From: Amoebophrya sp. A120
Lineage: Eukaryota > Sar > Dinophyceae > Syndiniales > Amoebophryaceae
NCBI GenBank assembly: GCA_905178155.1
Contig: CAJINV010000001.1
Location: forward strand, 6,543,860 to 6,607,859
Length of the DNA stretch: 64,000 nucleotides
Direction of reading: 5' to 3'
In this document: in pieces, positions 36,401 to 47,154 of the stretch
Layout of the letters: the number at the start of each line of letters is the position of its first letter
Position numbering within the stretch: position 1 is the first letter of the stretch
Notes under the pieces: model-generated
The model's input: only the letters and a program-made list of their open reading frames with translations
What the model was told of the DNA's origin: nothing
Database searches by the model: none
Translations under genes and position numbers: made by a program

Positions 36401-39400
36401 TGTGCGTCTGCTTCGAAACGGATTTCTTCAGTAAGTTGAATGGCCTTATGGCGGCCTGTCGCTATTGGGAGAAACCGAAGATCACATACCATTTGAGAAA
36501 TATCATCGGCAAGTACACCTGCCTCGCCAACGTGTGTCCTGGAATTGACGTTTTTCCCATCCGGAAACTCAGCGCTCCCGAATACAGGAAAGTTCTGCAG
36601 GACAAAGATCATCCCGAACGGCAGCGCTCTGCTGGAAGATGGACCTTCATTACCGGAAGTGTCAGACCCTTTGGCGAGATTGTTTCGCACTGCCTCGCTG
36701 ATAAACACGTTGACTGGGCTGCCTTCAAAGGCGACATCGAACGAATTGCTCGCGCGGCGAAACTTGATAAAAAGAGGGAAGCTATCGATGACCTCCAGTG
36801 CTTGTCCCGGTATTTTCAAGCACACGGCTGGTTTTTCTGTGACGATTTTTGGACGAAGATGGTTGCGATTCTCGACCAGGAAGTTCATACGTGGCCATGG
36901 GCAACTCGCAACACGCATATCGACAAGGCGAAAACGTTGGTGCAGGGATATGTTGGAACCAAACACGAAAGAAAGTCACATCCACTTGTTCCGTACGGAC
37001 GCGGAACAAACATTCGGTTCCAGCGCTCTGACGTTCCAAAGCTGCCGTGTGCGCAGTTCCTTCGTAATCCGGCCGCCATGTTTCAAGAATTTCGAAAGTC
37101 GCTTAGCCCGCCTTCGTTTGATGACGATGTGTGCTGTCCGCGGGGTCTTGCTGCAGTCAGCGGTTCCGAAATCCATATGCAAATCAAGCCGCAGCACGTG
37201 GAGGCTTACGGGCATGGATTGCAGTACTTGCTGAATCCGGCTGCTTTTCCGTCGCACATGCAGAAAGAGGCGCTGACTCAATTGGCCCGCCTCGTCACCG
37301 ACAACCTGAACGGCGGCTGGCCGCTCGTGCTGAAGGATCTCGGAGAAGCCATCAGGAAAGAAGTGAGCCTGGAAGACTGTAGCGGACAGGTCTCCGTGTC
37401 TTCTTTTTCTGCTGCCCTCGTGAAGCTGATCCACACCAAAGTGTCTGTGTTTGTACGGGACCGCATTAACGAGCCCCTGGCGAAATTTGGACTGGAATTG
37501 GATATGGACGGAGCTGCAGCCGTGCATACTTTTGCGCTACTGCAGAGCTGGCGACTTCTCGCTGACGGGCAGCGGCACAAGAGCATGCAGAACATTCGCG
37601 AAATGCAGCGCGATCGCGACAATTGGAAGAAGTACTTCGTCAGCAACGTCTGTGCCAAACCGATCGAGCAAAGCAAGGCCGTCGCAGAGTACTTTGTGTC
37701 TGGAATAGTGAAAAACTTCCTGCACTTTGCACGCAGCAATGGTGCGGAAAGCATCAAGGCACGGCTTGAGGAAGACGAAGAAGAATTTAACGCGAAGACG
37801 ATTCAAGCGAAGCTAGACGACGACTTGCTCTTCAGCGGTCGCGGTGAAGAGCACCTGGCCGTGGAGTACATCACCAATCAGACGGAGTACGTCACGAACG
37901 TCTTCGAGGAACAGTTTGGCACTCTCTTCAACAGCCTGAAAGACGGGGTGGTTCTGGACACCAAGCGCACGCTGCAGAAAGGACTGGCTGAATTACGGGA
38001 CGCCTTCGAGACCCTGCGTCAGTTTCTAGAAAAAAACAATCTCCAGGAGGCGCAGAGCGAATTGCTTTTCAGTGCGGGCGTCGAGGCGATTTTCGAGCTA
38101 GAGAAGGAAGAGACGAACGTTTCTGCGTACAACTTCATTGTAAGCTTCTGCTTAGCTGGTGATTTGGGCACCTACGGTCGCTTTAAGGACCTCAAGGACA
38201 CTGCGTGCTACGTGGACATCGTGACGCACCGAGATACCACGGGATCTACCAAGGGGATTCCCATGCTGTATTTCCATTTTGATTTTCAAAATTTTCTTCC
38301 ATTTTCTATTGTTTTAAGCTCGTTACATCAGCATCACTTGAATTTGAGATGGTACACAGCACGAGTTCCCCTTCATGATTCTCCTTTTCACGTGACAGGT
38401 ACCATTTCTGCACGGAGGCGCTGGACAAAATTGCCGAACAGATGATCAAGCTAAACGAGTTCACCTGGAGCATTGTTGACATGGGACTGGACGATCTGCG
38501 CGCGTCTTTCAAAAATAGATCCATTGGATGCCCGAACGCGTGCCCGACGTGCGGTCGCAAGTGTGACCAGGATGTGAATGACGTTGCCCACAAATGCGGC
38601 TGCTCTCTCGGGCATCAAATTCGTGGTATGTCCGGCATTCGCTTGGAGAACGACTTCGCGTCGACGGAGACCTGCGACGAGATCAGCGACGACCGCCGGA
38701 TCCTTCAGGAGGACAGCGACATGTCCTGGAAAGAATCAACCTGGTACGAGATTAAGCAACAGTTTCCGAACTGGGAGTACTTCTCGTTGGACGAAAAAGA
38801 TGCCCGGTATGAGCGAATCGTCAAGTTTCGGAAGGCGTGGGATATCTACGGTTGCGCCTTGTGTAAACACTACAACTCCACCGGAAATCCGATCAAGTTT
38901 CGCGAATACCAGAAATACAAGGAGGGCGCCGGCGGAGCCACCCACTTCATCATCATCCTGGATGAGTCCGGCTCCATGTGTGGTGAGCGATTCGAAAACG
39001 CCAAAAGTGGTGCCCGAACCTTCATCCAAAAGCTGTTCGAAAAGGGGGCGGGACCTTCGCGCGTCAGCCTGGTCTTCTTCGTCGACGACTACCGCGTTTT
39101 GTGCCAAGAGGGCGGCAGTGAAGCTGCATGCCTGCTCGACAGCAGCGGGTTCCGGAGCGGGGGTACAGTGAAGGAGATTGAAGCCGCGCTGCGCGGAGCG
39201 ATTCACTGTATCGAAAACTCGTCGAAGAAGTGGGGACGCACAGTCATCGTGCACTATACCGACGGTGGCGGCTACTACCCGGAACCGGAAGTAACCAAGC
39301 TCAAAGAAATGAAGGAAACGCACGGGATCTCTTACCAGTACTATGCGATCTGTGAGCAGACTTACCATAGCGTGTTGCAACAGGTGTGCACACAGTTTCA

Positions 39401-39485
39401 TCCAGAGGACCCTGATAGCCATCTTCGGACCGGGATTACGCCAGACGGATTCGGATCCGCACTTGCAGAAATCATGCGCAGCTAA
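30495..39485 (+). CDS. VLIG-type giant GTPase fused to a C-terminal vWA domain (4 exons)
   Basis: Exons 30495-32315, 32540-35671, 35839-38267 and 38399-39485 join with matching phases (0, 0, 2) to give 2,822 aa; donors are GTATTT, GTACGC and GTATTT. Residues 1-370 are acidic, Ser-rich and probably disordered (with VRKKPR as a possible nuclear signal). A diverged first GTPase-like module has ATGKTQLVNDLLG (about 724-740) and DAHG (about 778). The main VLIG/GBP-like G domain follows: G1 GPQSSGKSTLLN at 1255, G2-like RCTKGIYA, and G3 DTEG at 1303. A long helical region occupies about 1500-2460. A Cys/His cluster (CPNACPTCGRKC...HKCGCSLGH) starts near 2505. A vWA domain has the MIDAS motif DESGSM at 2649-2654. 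VLIG GTPases in animals are interferon-inducible cytosolic or nuclear proteins; the role here is unknown. GTP hydrolysis and metal-dependent binding by the vWA are inferred from intact motifs. Confidence 0.85.
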
Positions 39486-39975
39486 ATGAAAATGTAAATG
39501 AAACAAGACCGCGGACGTCTCCAACTTCTACATCGAGAAAAAATTGCAGCGTTTTCATGATTTCTGTTGACAACTCGTGTGCTGTGTCGTGCGTCCTGCT
39601 CCGTTTTTCGAAATGCGATTCAGGAGTGTATCATTCCGTTTGCAACCGAGTGCGACGAAAATTTTCTTGCATTTTTTCCATTTCGAACGAACTTTTTTTT
39701 GTGCAGCAGATGAAACAAATCATCCGCTCTCCCGCTCTCATTCATTCTCATTCATCTGGTGGAAGCAGCTGTAGGTGTAGCTTATTGTGTGAAGGTGTAA
39801 AGATGCTCCTCCACAAGTAGAGAGTTAACCTTGTTAGTTCTACATGCATGGGCCGAATTTTCCGCGTTGCAACTACAGGCCGTTTATGTTTCATCTCATA
39901 TGTTGGCGTTGCGGCCCTTGGTCACATTATTCCAAGTTATCTGACGCTTTCCGACTGTCAATGCGTTCACACTTG
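39486..39975. other. Intergenic region
   Basis: About 490 bp downstream of the VLIG-vWA gene. No convincing gene is visible. It ends at the TA target duplication of the inverted-repeat element. Confidence 0.4.
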
Positions 39976-39977
39976 TA

Positions 39978-40942
39978 CTAAGCGGAAATTTTCCGGAAGC
40001 TGGAAAATTGAAAAAAGTCCCTCCCTTTCGCAGTGGCTCCCATCATGGAAGCGAATTCTGGCGCGCATTTTCTAGGCAGCCAAGCAAAACCGGCGCTTTC
40101 CCCAGAAATTTGGGGGCCGGACTTGGGGCCCTTTGGGATGACTCGCGCCCAGCTGTATCCGGCGTTTTTTGAGCGCAAAACCAAGAAGGCGAAAAAAGCG
40201 CGGCCAAGCATGGGCGCGGCTTATGGTGCGCCCCCCGCCCCTATTTCAGTTCATTTTGGAGCGCAAAGCCGAAGGCTTCCCGGTGTGCTTAAAAGCTGCA
40301 CAAAATCGGGGGCGTGCCGTGGTGTTTCGAGCCGCGAAAGGCGCCAGGGGGCAAAAAGTCGCATCTTTTTGGCCCCGAGTGGCCGGGTCCGGGGCCGCCC
40401 CTCCCCCCCTCCCCGGGGGCCCGGGCCGGCGTTTTCCGAAAAAATTCAATCAGCATGCTATGGACCCGATTTTTGCCCTTTTCCGGGGCCCCCCGGAAAG
40501 CCCCTCCGGACCCCCTCTGGCCCGGGTCCTTTCCGGCTTTTCCGAAAAAATTCAAGACGATGGGTATCCGTTGATTTTCCGTCCAATCACGGTGGGAGTA
40601 CGAAGAAGGTGCGTGAATTGAACCCCCAGGCAATATCTTTGTCCTCACGCTCCCACAATAGTTGGGCGAAATATGAGGGACTTCGGGTCGTTGTGGGCCT
40701 TGTTCAACAGCCGCACGCGGACCCTCCTCGATTCGCGACAGCTCTGATATTGTGGCACGCTGAGCATCTGTGAGTGAGGATCTTTGAAGGGACCCGATTG
40801 CGCGTTTGATTGAGCAGGAGCAGGAACATTCGCGCAGCGACCCGCCGAGCAGCCGCCTCTTCTCGACGTCGTGCTCGCCACGTCGTCTTCAAAAGGGCAG
40901 AACTTTTTTCAATTTTCCGGCTTCCGGGAAATTTCCACTTAG
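39978..40942. mobile_element. 965-bp non-autonomous TIR DNA transposon (MITE-like), TA target duplication
   Basis: The terminal inverted repeats are 43 bp long: left 39978-40020 begins CTAAGCGGAAATTTTCCGG, and right 40900-40942 ends in the near-complement ...TTCCACTTAG. They match at 39 of 43 positions and all four differences are transitions. TA flanks both ends (39976-39977 and 40943-40944), as for Tc1/mariner-class insertions. The interior is GC-rich with direct repeats (TTTTCCGAAAAAATTCAA at 40432-40449 and 40538-40555). An open frame at 40033-40773 shows no transposase DDE/D features and looks like chance reading of GC-rich repeats. It is probably mobilised in trans. Superfamily is inferred only from the TA duplication. 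Confidence 0.85.
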
Positions 40943-40944
40943 TA

Positions 40945-41627
40945 ACTTGCGCATCTCATTCACTGAAAATTTTTCTGGCAGGACGACAACTCATTCCAAT
41001 TTGAAAATATGATGTTTCCGCGGACTAAAAACTCACTCTTATCGATTTTCATTGATTTGCTGACTGAGTCTTGTATGTGTTCAAACAAATGGAAACTCAT
41101 GTTTATTGTTGTGGCACAGGAACGAACGGGGTGGTCGATCCCGGTGTGGGACGATTACAACATTGGCAATTTGTGTCTTCGTCGCTTTTACCTGACACGT
41201 TGCTTTGGGATCGGAGACAGCGTGAGGTACCACAAGCTCATGTAGCTCGGTTGTTTTGACATTGTTGTGCAGCGTAAAAGCAAATAAATGGATCGAAATT
41301 GATGTCTTCCATCTTGATCTTCGATCCGCATTCTGGCCAGATCCTGCAGCAGTCTTTTGGTTTTGCATATATGTCCGTGTCGATCTGCATCTATCGCCCT
41401 AGCATGTTTGGCCGATCCAGCACGTTCGTCGTTCGTTCATCTTTGTCTTTTTTTGTGGCCTGTTGTATGTTGGCTTGCAAGTTGACCTGTTCTTCTTTCA
41501 TCTTCTACGTAAAAAGAAAACTCTTTATACCTAATGTGCAATGTTGGAGAAATGACATATTCGTTTTAGGTCATCGGTGGTGCAGGTTCCGAGTCTATTT
41601 TATCAGGCAAAGATAGTAGTGTAGAAC
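40945..41627. other. Intergenic region
   Basis: About 680 bp between the transposon and the ankyrin/AAA+ gene. No convincing gene, RNA or repeat is visible. Confidence 0.4.
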
Positions 41628-43843
41628 ATGGCAATTTCAACAGACACCGAAAATGGGGCTCGTCTCTCCGACAGGGGACGAGAGTCAAGTGAAGTTGTTT
41701 CACCCACAGCTGCACATACATCGGGCATGGGACGTCCCTCGGAGGACAAAACGAAACGAAAAATTGGTGGAGAGAGATCTCCGGAACGCGAGCATGAGCG
41801 CCACGATGTCGGCACAAGCGCCGCCGCTAACCACGATAGAGACTATGACTTCGCTTTGAAATACATTTTAACAGAGCATCCGCGTTCGCAGGAAATATTC
41901 GAAGCAACGCAGCAACGTGACCCTGCGCAATTCGAGGCGGCGGTCACGCGTCTAGGTGATCAATGTGCGCTCGAGAAGGAGCTTCCAGCACCCAAGGGCT
42001 GGACTCTGCTGCAGATGGCTATGCTGGTTGGTAAAGCTGACATTGTTCGCAAGTTGGCAGAGGCTGGAGCAGACTTGAACTACCGCTCGACAACGAATGG
42101 CTGCACTGCCCTTGCATTCTGCGTGTCTCCGCCGGCTCGCAATAGCGTGCGGCCACCATCATCTGCCTTGGACACACTCGTGGACGCCGCCCTCCAAATC
42201 GACCTGCGGGAAAACCTTGTCGCTTTGCTTTTGGGGCTTGGCGCCAATCCCGATGTCGAATTTGATGGAAAGAAACTGGATGAGTTTGACGCCGCCACTC
42301 ACGGTTTCCGCTAGAGCTTTACTTCTTTGATTTTAATGATGCCTGTAGATTTTTATTTGCCCTTGTCGAGAAGAAATGTGTTGAGTATCGATATTGTTTC
42401 ATGTATTCGCGCACCGACGTTTCGTTTTCTTGGAGCAAAGATGGTTTCGCATTTTGATCGGTGTGTCAGTCAAGGGTAATGGTGAACATACCTCCAACTC
42501 AAAATACAAGCCAAACGCAAACCCAAATCCGTTTCCGTCTACCGCGCGAACATGATTTTGATTTTTAGGTATGAAATACAATTTCGAGCGGGCGCGTCTT
42601 CCCGCTGTGCGGAAGTGGTTTGACGTTGACGCGGAGAAACGGATGAAGAAGATGGCAGCGCTGATCAAGCTGCCGAATCTCCCGAACATTCGCGAACTTC
42701 CATTTTCTCTCATCGGCCAAAGCTGGGCGGTCACTACTCTGAACACCGCTATTCGCGATTGGGCCTTTCAGTTACCGAGCAATCCAGGCGGAGCGTGCCT
42801 CGCGCTAGTGTTCGCTGGCCCTTCTGGTCATGGAAAAACTGAGCTTGCGAAGAAGCTCTCGGAAGTTTTGTGCCGTAGCCCGGACGATTTTCACAAAGTC
42901 GATTGCGCAAGCCTGCGTACTAAATATTTGTTTTGGGACTTTACACACATGATCATGCAACATTACGCTGCGCTGCAGTATCGCGACGTTTTTTCTTTTT
43001 TACCTTGACCCGTACTGGCCGCATTCATCAAATATGACAGGTACCGCTAGTGAGATTTTTGGAATGGGAGGTGCCTACCAAGGAGCGAAACAAGGTTCAT
43101 CTCTGAACAACTGGATGAAAGCACACGACGACAAAATTGGCGTCGTCATCTTTGATGAGCTGGAGAAGGCGGAACACGACGTGCGCACCCAGCTTCTGAA
43201 TATTCTCGACAAAGGCGAGTTTCAGGATAAGCAGTTGACATCCAGCAGTCAATCCAAGCGGGTCAACTGCCGCAAGATTGTTTGGATTTTCACCACAAAC
43301 GCCTTTGATCCATTGATCATGGAGGAAACGAAAGATTGGCAGGTGCACAGCGGCAGCGCAAAAATCATGGACCGTTCGAAGCGGGCTCTGGAAAACCGCC
43401 TCCGAAAAAAGATGCAACAGACCTTCGAAGTGTGTTTCGCCGGGCGTATCAACCGCCTCGTCACATTTGTCCCGTTCTGCGCACCGGATAAGCCTTCCGA
43501 TTGCATCCTCGATGACGAAACAAGAGTTTTGCTGGACGCGGGCGTGTCCCGCGACTTCGCGTGGTTTCAAGACAAGAAGCGAAACCATCACGACGACATC
43601 CCGGTTGATTTTGCCCGTCCGGAGGATCGACAAGATTTTCTCGATCTTCTCCGTGAAAACTACCACCGGGACGAAGGCGCGCGCTGCGTCAACCGTTTGC
43701 TTGAGCAGTTCCTGCGTGGCCCAGTGATCGGAAAATGGCATCTGGACAAGATGCAAACCGCGAAACAGAAAGCAGAAATCCGAGTTAACGCGACGGAAGC
43801 CGAGGTGGAAATCGACATCATTCCGAACGATTGCGATTCTTGA
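41628..43843 (+). CDS. Ankyrin plus ClpB-type AAA+ ATPase, CLPB/SKD3-like (3 exons)
   Basis: Exons 41628-42303, 42569-42916 and 43041-43843 join in phase 1 (608 aa). The donors are GTTTCC and GTACTA. Residues 124-215 contain diverged ankyrin repeats (GWTLLQMAMLVGKADIVRKL; ENLVALLLGLGANPDV). A ClpA/B second-type AAA+ module follows: Walker A GPSGHGKT at 309-316, Walker B VVIFDE at 376-381, sensor-1 WIFTTN about 425, and an arginine-rich helical small domain. Ankyrin repeats followed by a single ClpB-type AAA+ is the architecture of animal CLPB (SKD3), a mitochondrial intermembrane-space disaggregase. No N-terminal presequence is evident here: the start MAISTDTENG is acidic and polar. Localisation is therefore open. 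The intron choice at 42917 restores the segment RTASEIFGMGG expected before Walker B. The pore-loop Gly-Tyr motif is only loosely kept (GAYQG). Confidence 0.8.
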
Positions 43844-43986
43844 TATCTTCATTGAGACAAACCAGAAACGACGAACTTGATCAATAAATACATCAGAAGC
43901 AACAATATTCTCATTCACACAGTAATCACGACCAATCAGAAAAATTAGCTCGCGACTTCATTCCAAAAAATATCGTTGTAACAACC

Positions 43987-44680
43987 ATGCCTCAATTCGA
44001 GGCATCTCCCCTCCGGCCCTACCATAGGCACGCTCGGTCTGCCCCACCATAGGCGGACTGTGCAACGGAGTGACATCGGCTACGGCGTGGATGTCCGCAA
44101 GACGGTGCCTCATCACAGGGCGCGCGTCTTGCACGAGTGCACTGCCAGCACTCACACGAACAAGCCGCCCAACCAGTAGCGACCAGGACCGACGCCCCAC
44201 ACCCGTCCGTCCCGCCTCCGCTTTTCCTCGGTATTGCGCTCGGGTTCGCGCTGAGACTAATGCCGGAGCACTATAAGCCCTGGCCAATCATCCACGGAGC
44301 GACCGCATACATACCAAGCCCCCGGGGCCCATACCACGGGCGGGGCTCGCGGCGGATGTTTTGGCCTCGCCGTGTTGGGTGGTTACTGCCCCGCGTTTTT
44401 CTCACACGGGCCCGCAGTGAAATACCGGGGGAAGCATCCCTGCAGGACTCGCCAACACCCACGTAGGTAGCTGCCGCCCCTGCCTACCAGAGCGGGGGCC
44501 ATGGATGGAAATGACAGCGAGCCGCCACACTGCACGACCATCCATCGCCCGCGAGAAGGCGACCCCCTGGCCGTTGCGCGAGCAGCACCACACGGAAGAC
44601 CACAATCGGGCTCCGACCCGCTGCGCGACGGTTGCCCGCTACCACACGGGTGGCCGTCCATCTCATTCGTTCACTTTGTA
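43987..44680. other. GC-rich non-coding block at the convergent strand switch
   Basis: About 0.7 kb of clearly GC-rich sequence that begins with a perfect hairpin, ATGCCTC-AATTC-GAGGCAT (43987-44005), and a short spaced repeat (CTACCATAGGC / CACCATAGGC). Frames here have extreme codon use and no recognisable domain. It could be a fragment of a mobile element or a structural RNA-like sequence, but nothing recognisable matches. It ends abruptly where the AT-rich block starts. Confidence 0.5.
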
Positions 44681-45189
44681 TGTATATGTAATGTGATTCA
44701 AGAATTGATGTGTCTGATGAAAAAATTTGCAGTGTCTGATTTTGCAGTGTCACAGGGACATGCTCAATCATCACTCCAATAATCGATCAATCTAATATTT
44801 GTGTGATGCAAAAATTTTTGCAATGCAACAGGATCATATTCAACTATTACTCCAAAAATAATCGAATAAACATTTGATTTTTTTTTTAAGATATTCTATT
44901 CGATCATCATATTATATGATTTGGTTTTTCATCGGGATCGCTCGAATTTTCATATGGATTAATATTTTCAGAATTTTTTTATTTTTGATTCCTAGAAGAT
45001 GAAGACATCGATTCTTTCTCAAAATCATATCCCTTCATACAAATAATTTCATTTTCATATCTGGATGTATTTCATCATTGAAAAATTTTGATGAGATATT
45101 GATGGATCATATGATTCAGATTTTGCAAAATTTATTATATAAAAAAATATTTTCTGATTGATTCCATAGATCCATCGGATTTCCATCAT

Positions 45190-45285
45190 GAATCATATTC
45201 TTATGAATTCTTCGGATTTCCATTAGGGATTTCGATTTCCAATATGAATCATATCCGAATCATATTCTTATGAATCGAAATCCCT
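45190..45285. repeat. Direct and inverted repeat cluster in the AT-rich island
   Basis: A 19-bp sequence, GAATCATATTCTTATGAAT, occurs twice (45190-45208, 45257-45275). Between and over the copies, a 13-bp inverted pair (45225-45237 and 45273-45285) could fold the segment into a stem-loop. Confidence 0.7.
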
Positions 45286-45618
45286 CGGATTTCCATATAT
45301 TGAAATCGAAGATCGGGATTATTGTCGGAAGATCAATGTTTTTTTTAAAATTTTTCCCGGGTATGATTTTAATTTTTATAGAGAGAATGAATTTGCATTC
45401 CATTTCCGATATCAATCCAGATCATGGAGGATTCCAATCCATCTCATAATGATGGACACAAAATATTTGTTCTTTCTGAAGATATTAATCTGATATTTCA
45501 AAATTGATGCAGTCAGAGAAGATCTTTCCTCCTTCTCAAATGCCATTGAATATATATATAATCAGAATCCATGACAAAAATTGAATCATGATTTCTTGCA
45601 AACTTAAATCATAAATCA

Positions 45619-45798
45619 ATGCCGAAAACATTCCGCGAATCAAAAGAAATGATTGAAGAAATCGAGAACAATTTTTCTATTCAAACGAACCCCATCGAAT
45701 CCAAATTGCGAAAAATATGTTTAAGTTTATGTCAGAAAGAAAATTGGGATGAAAACAAATTGATCTTTGATTTGACCCAAATGAAGCAGAAGATTTGA
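45619..45798 (+). CDS. Possible 59-aa hypothetical protein in the AT-rich island
   Basis: An ATG-to-TGA frame of 59 codons. The peptide is charged and amphipathic, starting MPKTFRESKEMIEEIENNF and ending LIFDLTQMKQKI, with strongly A/T-ending codons unlike the neighbouring genes. It reads like a normal protein fragment rather than random sequence. It may be a small gene, the tail of a decayed gene, or part of transferred DNA from an AT-rich source such as a large DNA virus, bacterium or organelle. No family is recognised. Confidence 0.3.
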   Translation: MPKTFRESKEMIEEIENNFSIQTNPIESKLRKICLSLCQKENWDENKLIFDLTQMKQKI

Positions 45799-45990
45799 GT
45801 CCCCTCCCATCAGGAGGTGTTCCCGTTCTTTTCATCTCCTGGTTGTAGAAAAATGCAGAAATTGGCGTAAGTGTAGTCGGAACACGGGGGACACGCGGGG
45901 GCGCTGCTTTGTGCGCGTGGAGGCCAAGCTTCTGCTTCCCTGGCAACCTCTATTTCGCAGAAGAATGCAGAAATTGAAGCGCGATGTTAG

Positions 45991-47154
45991 TCATTTGTGT
46001 CGGAATCGCGTTTCCATCCCCTCCGTGTTCCACAGATGCGATGGCTTCATACCAAAGTTCCAGGCTGCGATGAAGAAAATCACGAGCGCAGGCGCCAGAT
46101 GGAATTTCAACCTCGTCCCCCATTCGACGATCTCCTGTGCCCCCGTTACATCCCCATCATTGTGCATTCCGGCCGAAAACGCCAGTACGACGTATACTAC
46201 AGGAATCGCGACGAGCACCACAAGCAGGGCTGACGCGATGTAGACCGACCTTGGAGCAGCAGAACTTCCCGACATCATTAAGTCGCTCGGCCGTGTTCCG
46301 GCTTTGGACGCATCGAAGAGCAAGACCTTCATTCCCCAAGCCATGCCCAGAACGTAGCTGAAACTAAACACCGCTTCGTTCTGAATCCGCGCCTGCGCCT
46401 CGTGTTCCGTTTCCGCCGTGGCCGCATTCCAAACGCAGAAGGCCGTAATAGCGGCCATGATAAGTAACGCGACACTGTATACGCGCAGGCACTTGTCGCT
46501 CAGGGCGGTGAGCGATTCTTCCGCTTCAGAGGCGGAGCCTGTTGCCTGAAGACCTCCACCTTGTTGCTCATGCTCGTCCGACTCAGGAGCGATTTTGTTG
46601 GCTTCAGAAAGAGCCGACGTCTCTGCCGTGCCCTGTTTCCCGTTGGCTGTCCGTGCCGTCCACTTTTCGCACAATTTAGTCCGTCCCACAATCAGCGCTT
46701 GGATGCCGACCCACGCCGACACGCCGAAGACCGCGGCCCAGATGCAAGCGTCCACGGTGGCGAGCAAACTGCTTTCGTCGGTGACTTTCTCCGCTAAGGC
46801 CTCCTCTTCGGACCGTGGTCGGTCGACGGTCAGGAAGTGCAACAGCCAACAGCCGCCGTTGACCAGAAAGGCGAGTCGGCAGACGACGTTGAGCTTCGAA
46901 AAATCCAGAAGCCCGTAGTGCAGCGTGCCGAGGTACATCATTTGGCACAACGCCACGTCGAACGTGAGGGTCGAGGTCCTCACTGCGTAGCCGGCCGGGC
47001 CGATGGCGTCGAGCACTTCGAGGATGGCGAATACCCATTTCACCGCTTGCAGAGACACGAAGGCGAGCAGGAGTTTCGGGTAGTGGGAAACAAAGTCGGG
47101 AGAAAAAGCCGCACTCTGTGTGGTGTTGTCCTGTTGTCCAGCAATTTCTGTCAT
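45991..47154 (-). CDS. Multipass membrane protein of unknown function
   Basis: A 387-aa frame from the ATG at 47154 (MTEIAGQQDNTTQ). The frame stays open further upstream, but only with a non-ATG start. At least six hydrophobic segments are visible, including YPKLLLAFVSLQAVKWVFAI, LNVVCRLAFLVNGGCWLLHFL, CIWAAVFGVSAWVGIQALIVG, VYSVALLIMAAITAFCVW, SVYIASALLVVLVAIPVVYVVL and LAPALVIFFIAAWNFGM. A long hydrophilic loop of about 70 residues rich in Glu/Gly/Ser separates the two halves. No transporter signature is recognised. It is the first gene of the - strand block, converging with the ankyrin/AAA+ gene across the composition island. Confidence 0.7.
   Translation of the reverse strand: MTEIAGQQDNTTQSAAFSPDFVSHYPKLLLAFVSLQAVKWVFAILEVLDAIGPAGYAVRTSTLTFDVALCQMMYLGTLHYGLLDFSKLNVVCRLAFLVNGGCWLLHFLTVDRPRSEEEALAEKVTDESSLLATVDACIWAAVFGVSAWVGIQALIVGRTKLCEKWTARTANGKQGTAETSALSEANKIAPESDEHEQQGGGLQATGSASEAEESLTALSDKCLRVYSVALLIMAAITAFCVWNAATAETEHEAQARIQNEAVFSFSYVLGMAWGMKVLLFDASKAGTRPSDLMMSGSSAAPRSVYIASALLVVLVAIPVVYVVLAFSAGMHNDGDVTGAQEIVEWGTRLKFHLAPALVIFFIAAWNFGMKPSHLWNTEGMETRFRHK

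Larger units (their letters stand above)
44681..45800. other. AT-rich island (about 1.1 kb) at the convergent strand switch
   Basis: The base composition changes sharply to strongly AT-rich, unlike any other part of the window. It includes a degenerate tandem duplication of about 80-90 bp (44716-44876). It also has two copies of GAATCATATTCTTATGAAT (45190-45208 and 45257-45275) and an inverted pair AGGGATTTCGATT / AATCGAAATCCCT (45225-45237 and 45273-45285). Apart from one 59-codon frame at its right end it is non-coding. It could be a regulatory or domain-boundary sequence, or inserted foreign DNA. Confidence 0.7.

Noticed and set aside
40033-40773. 246-codon frame inside the TIR element as a transposase
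   Set aside because: It has no DDE/D motif, is Pro/Gly/Arg/Ser-rich, and includes the internal repeats; it is an open frame by composition.
43987-44680. rRNA or tRNA genes in the GC-rich block
   Set aside because: No tRNA cloverleaf or conserved rRNA segment could be recognised.
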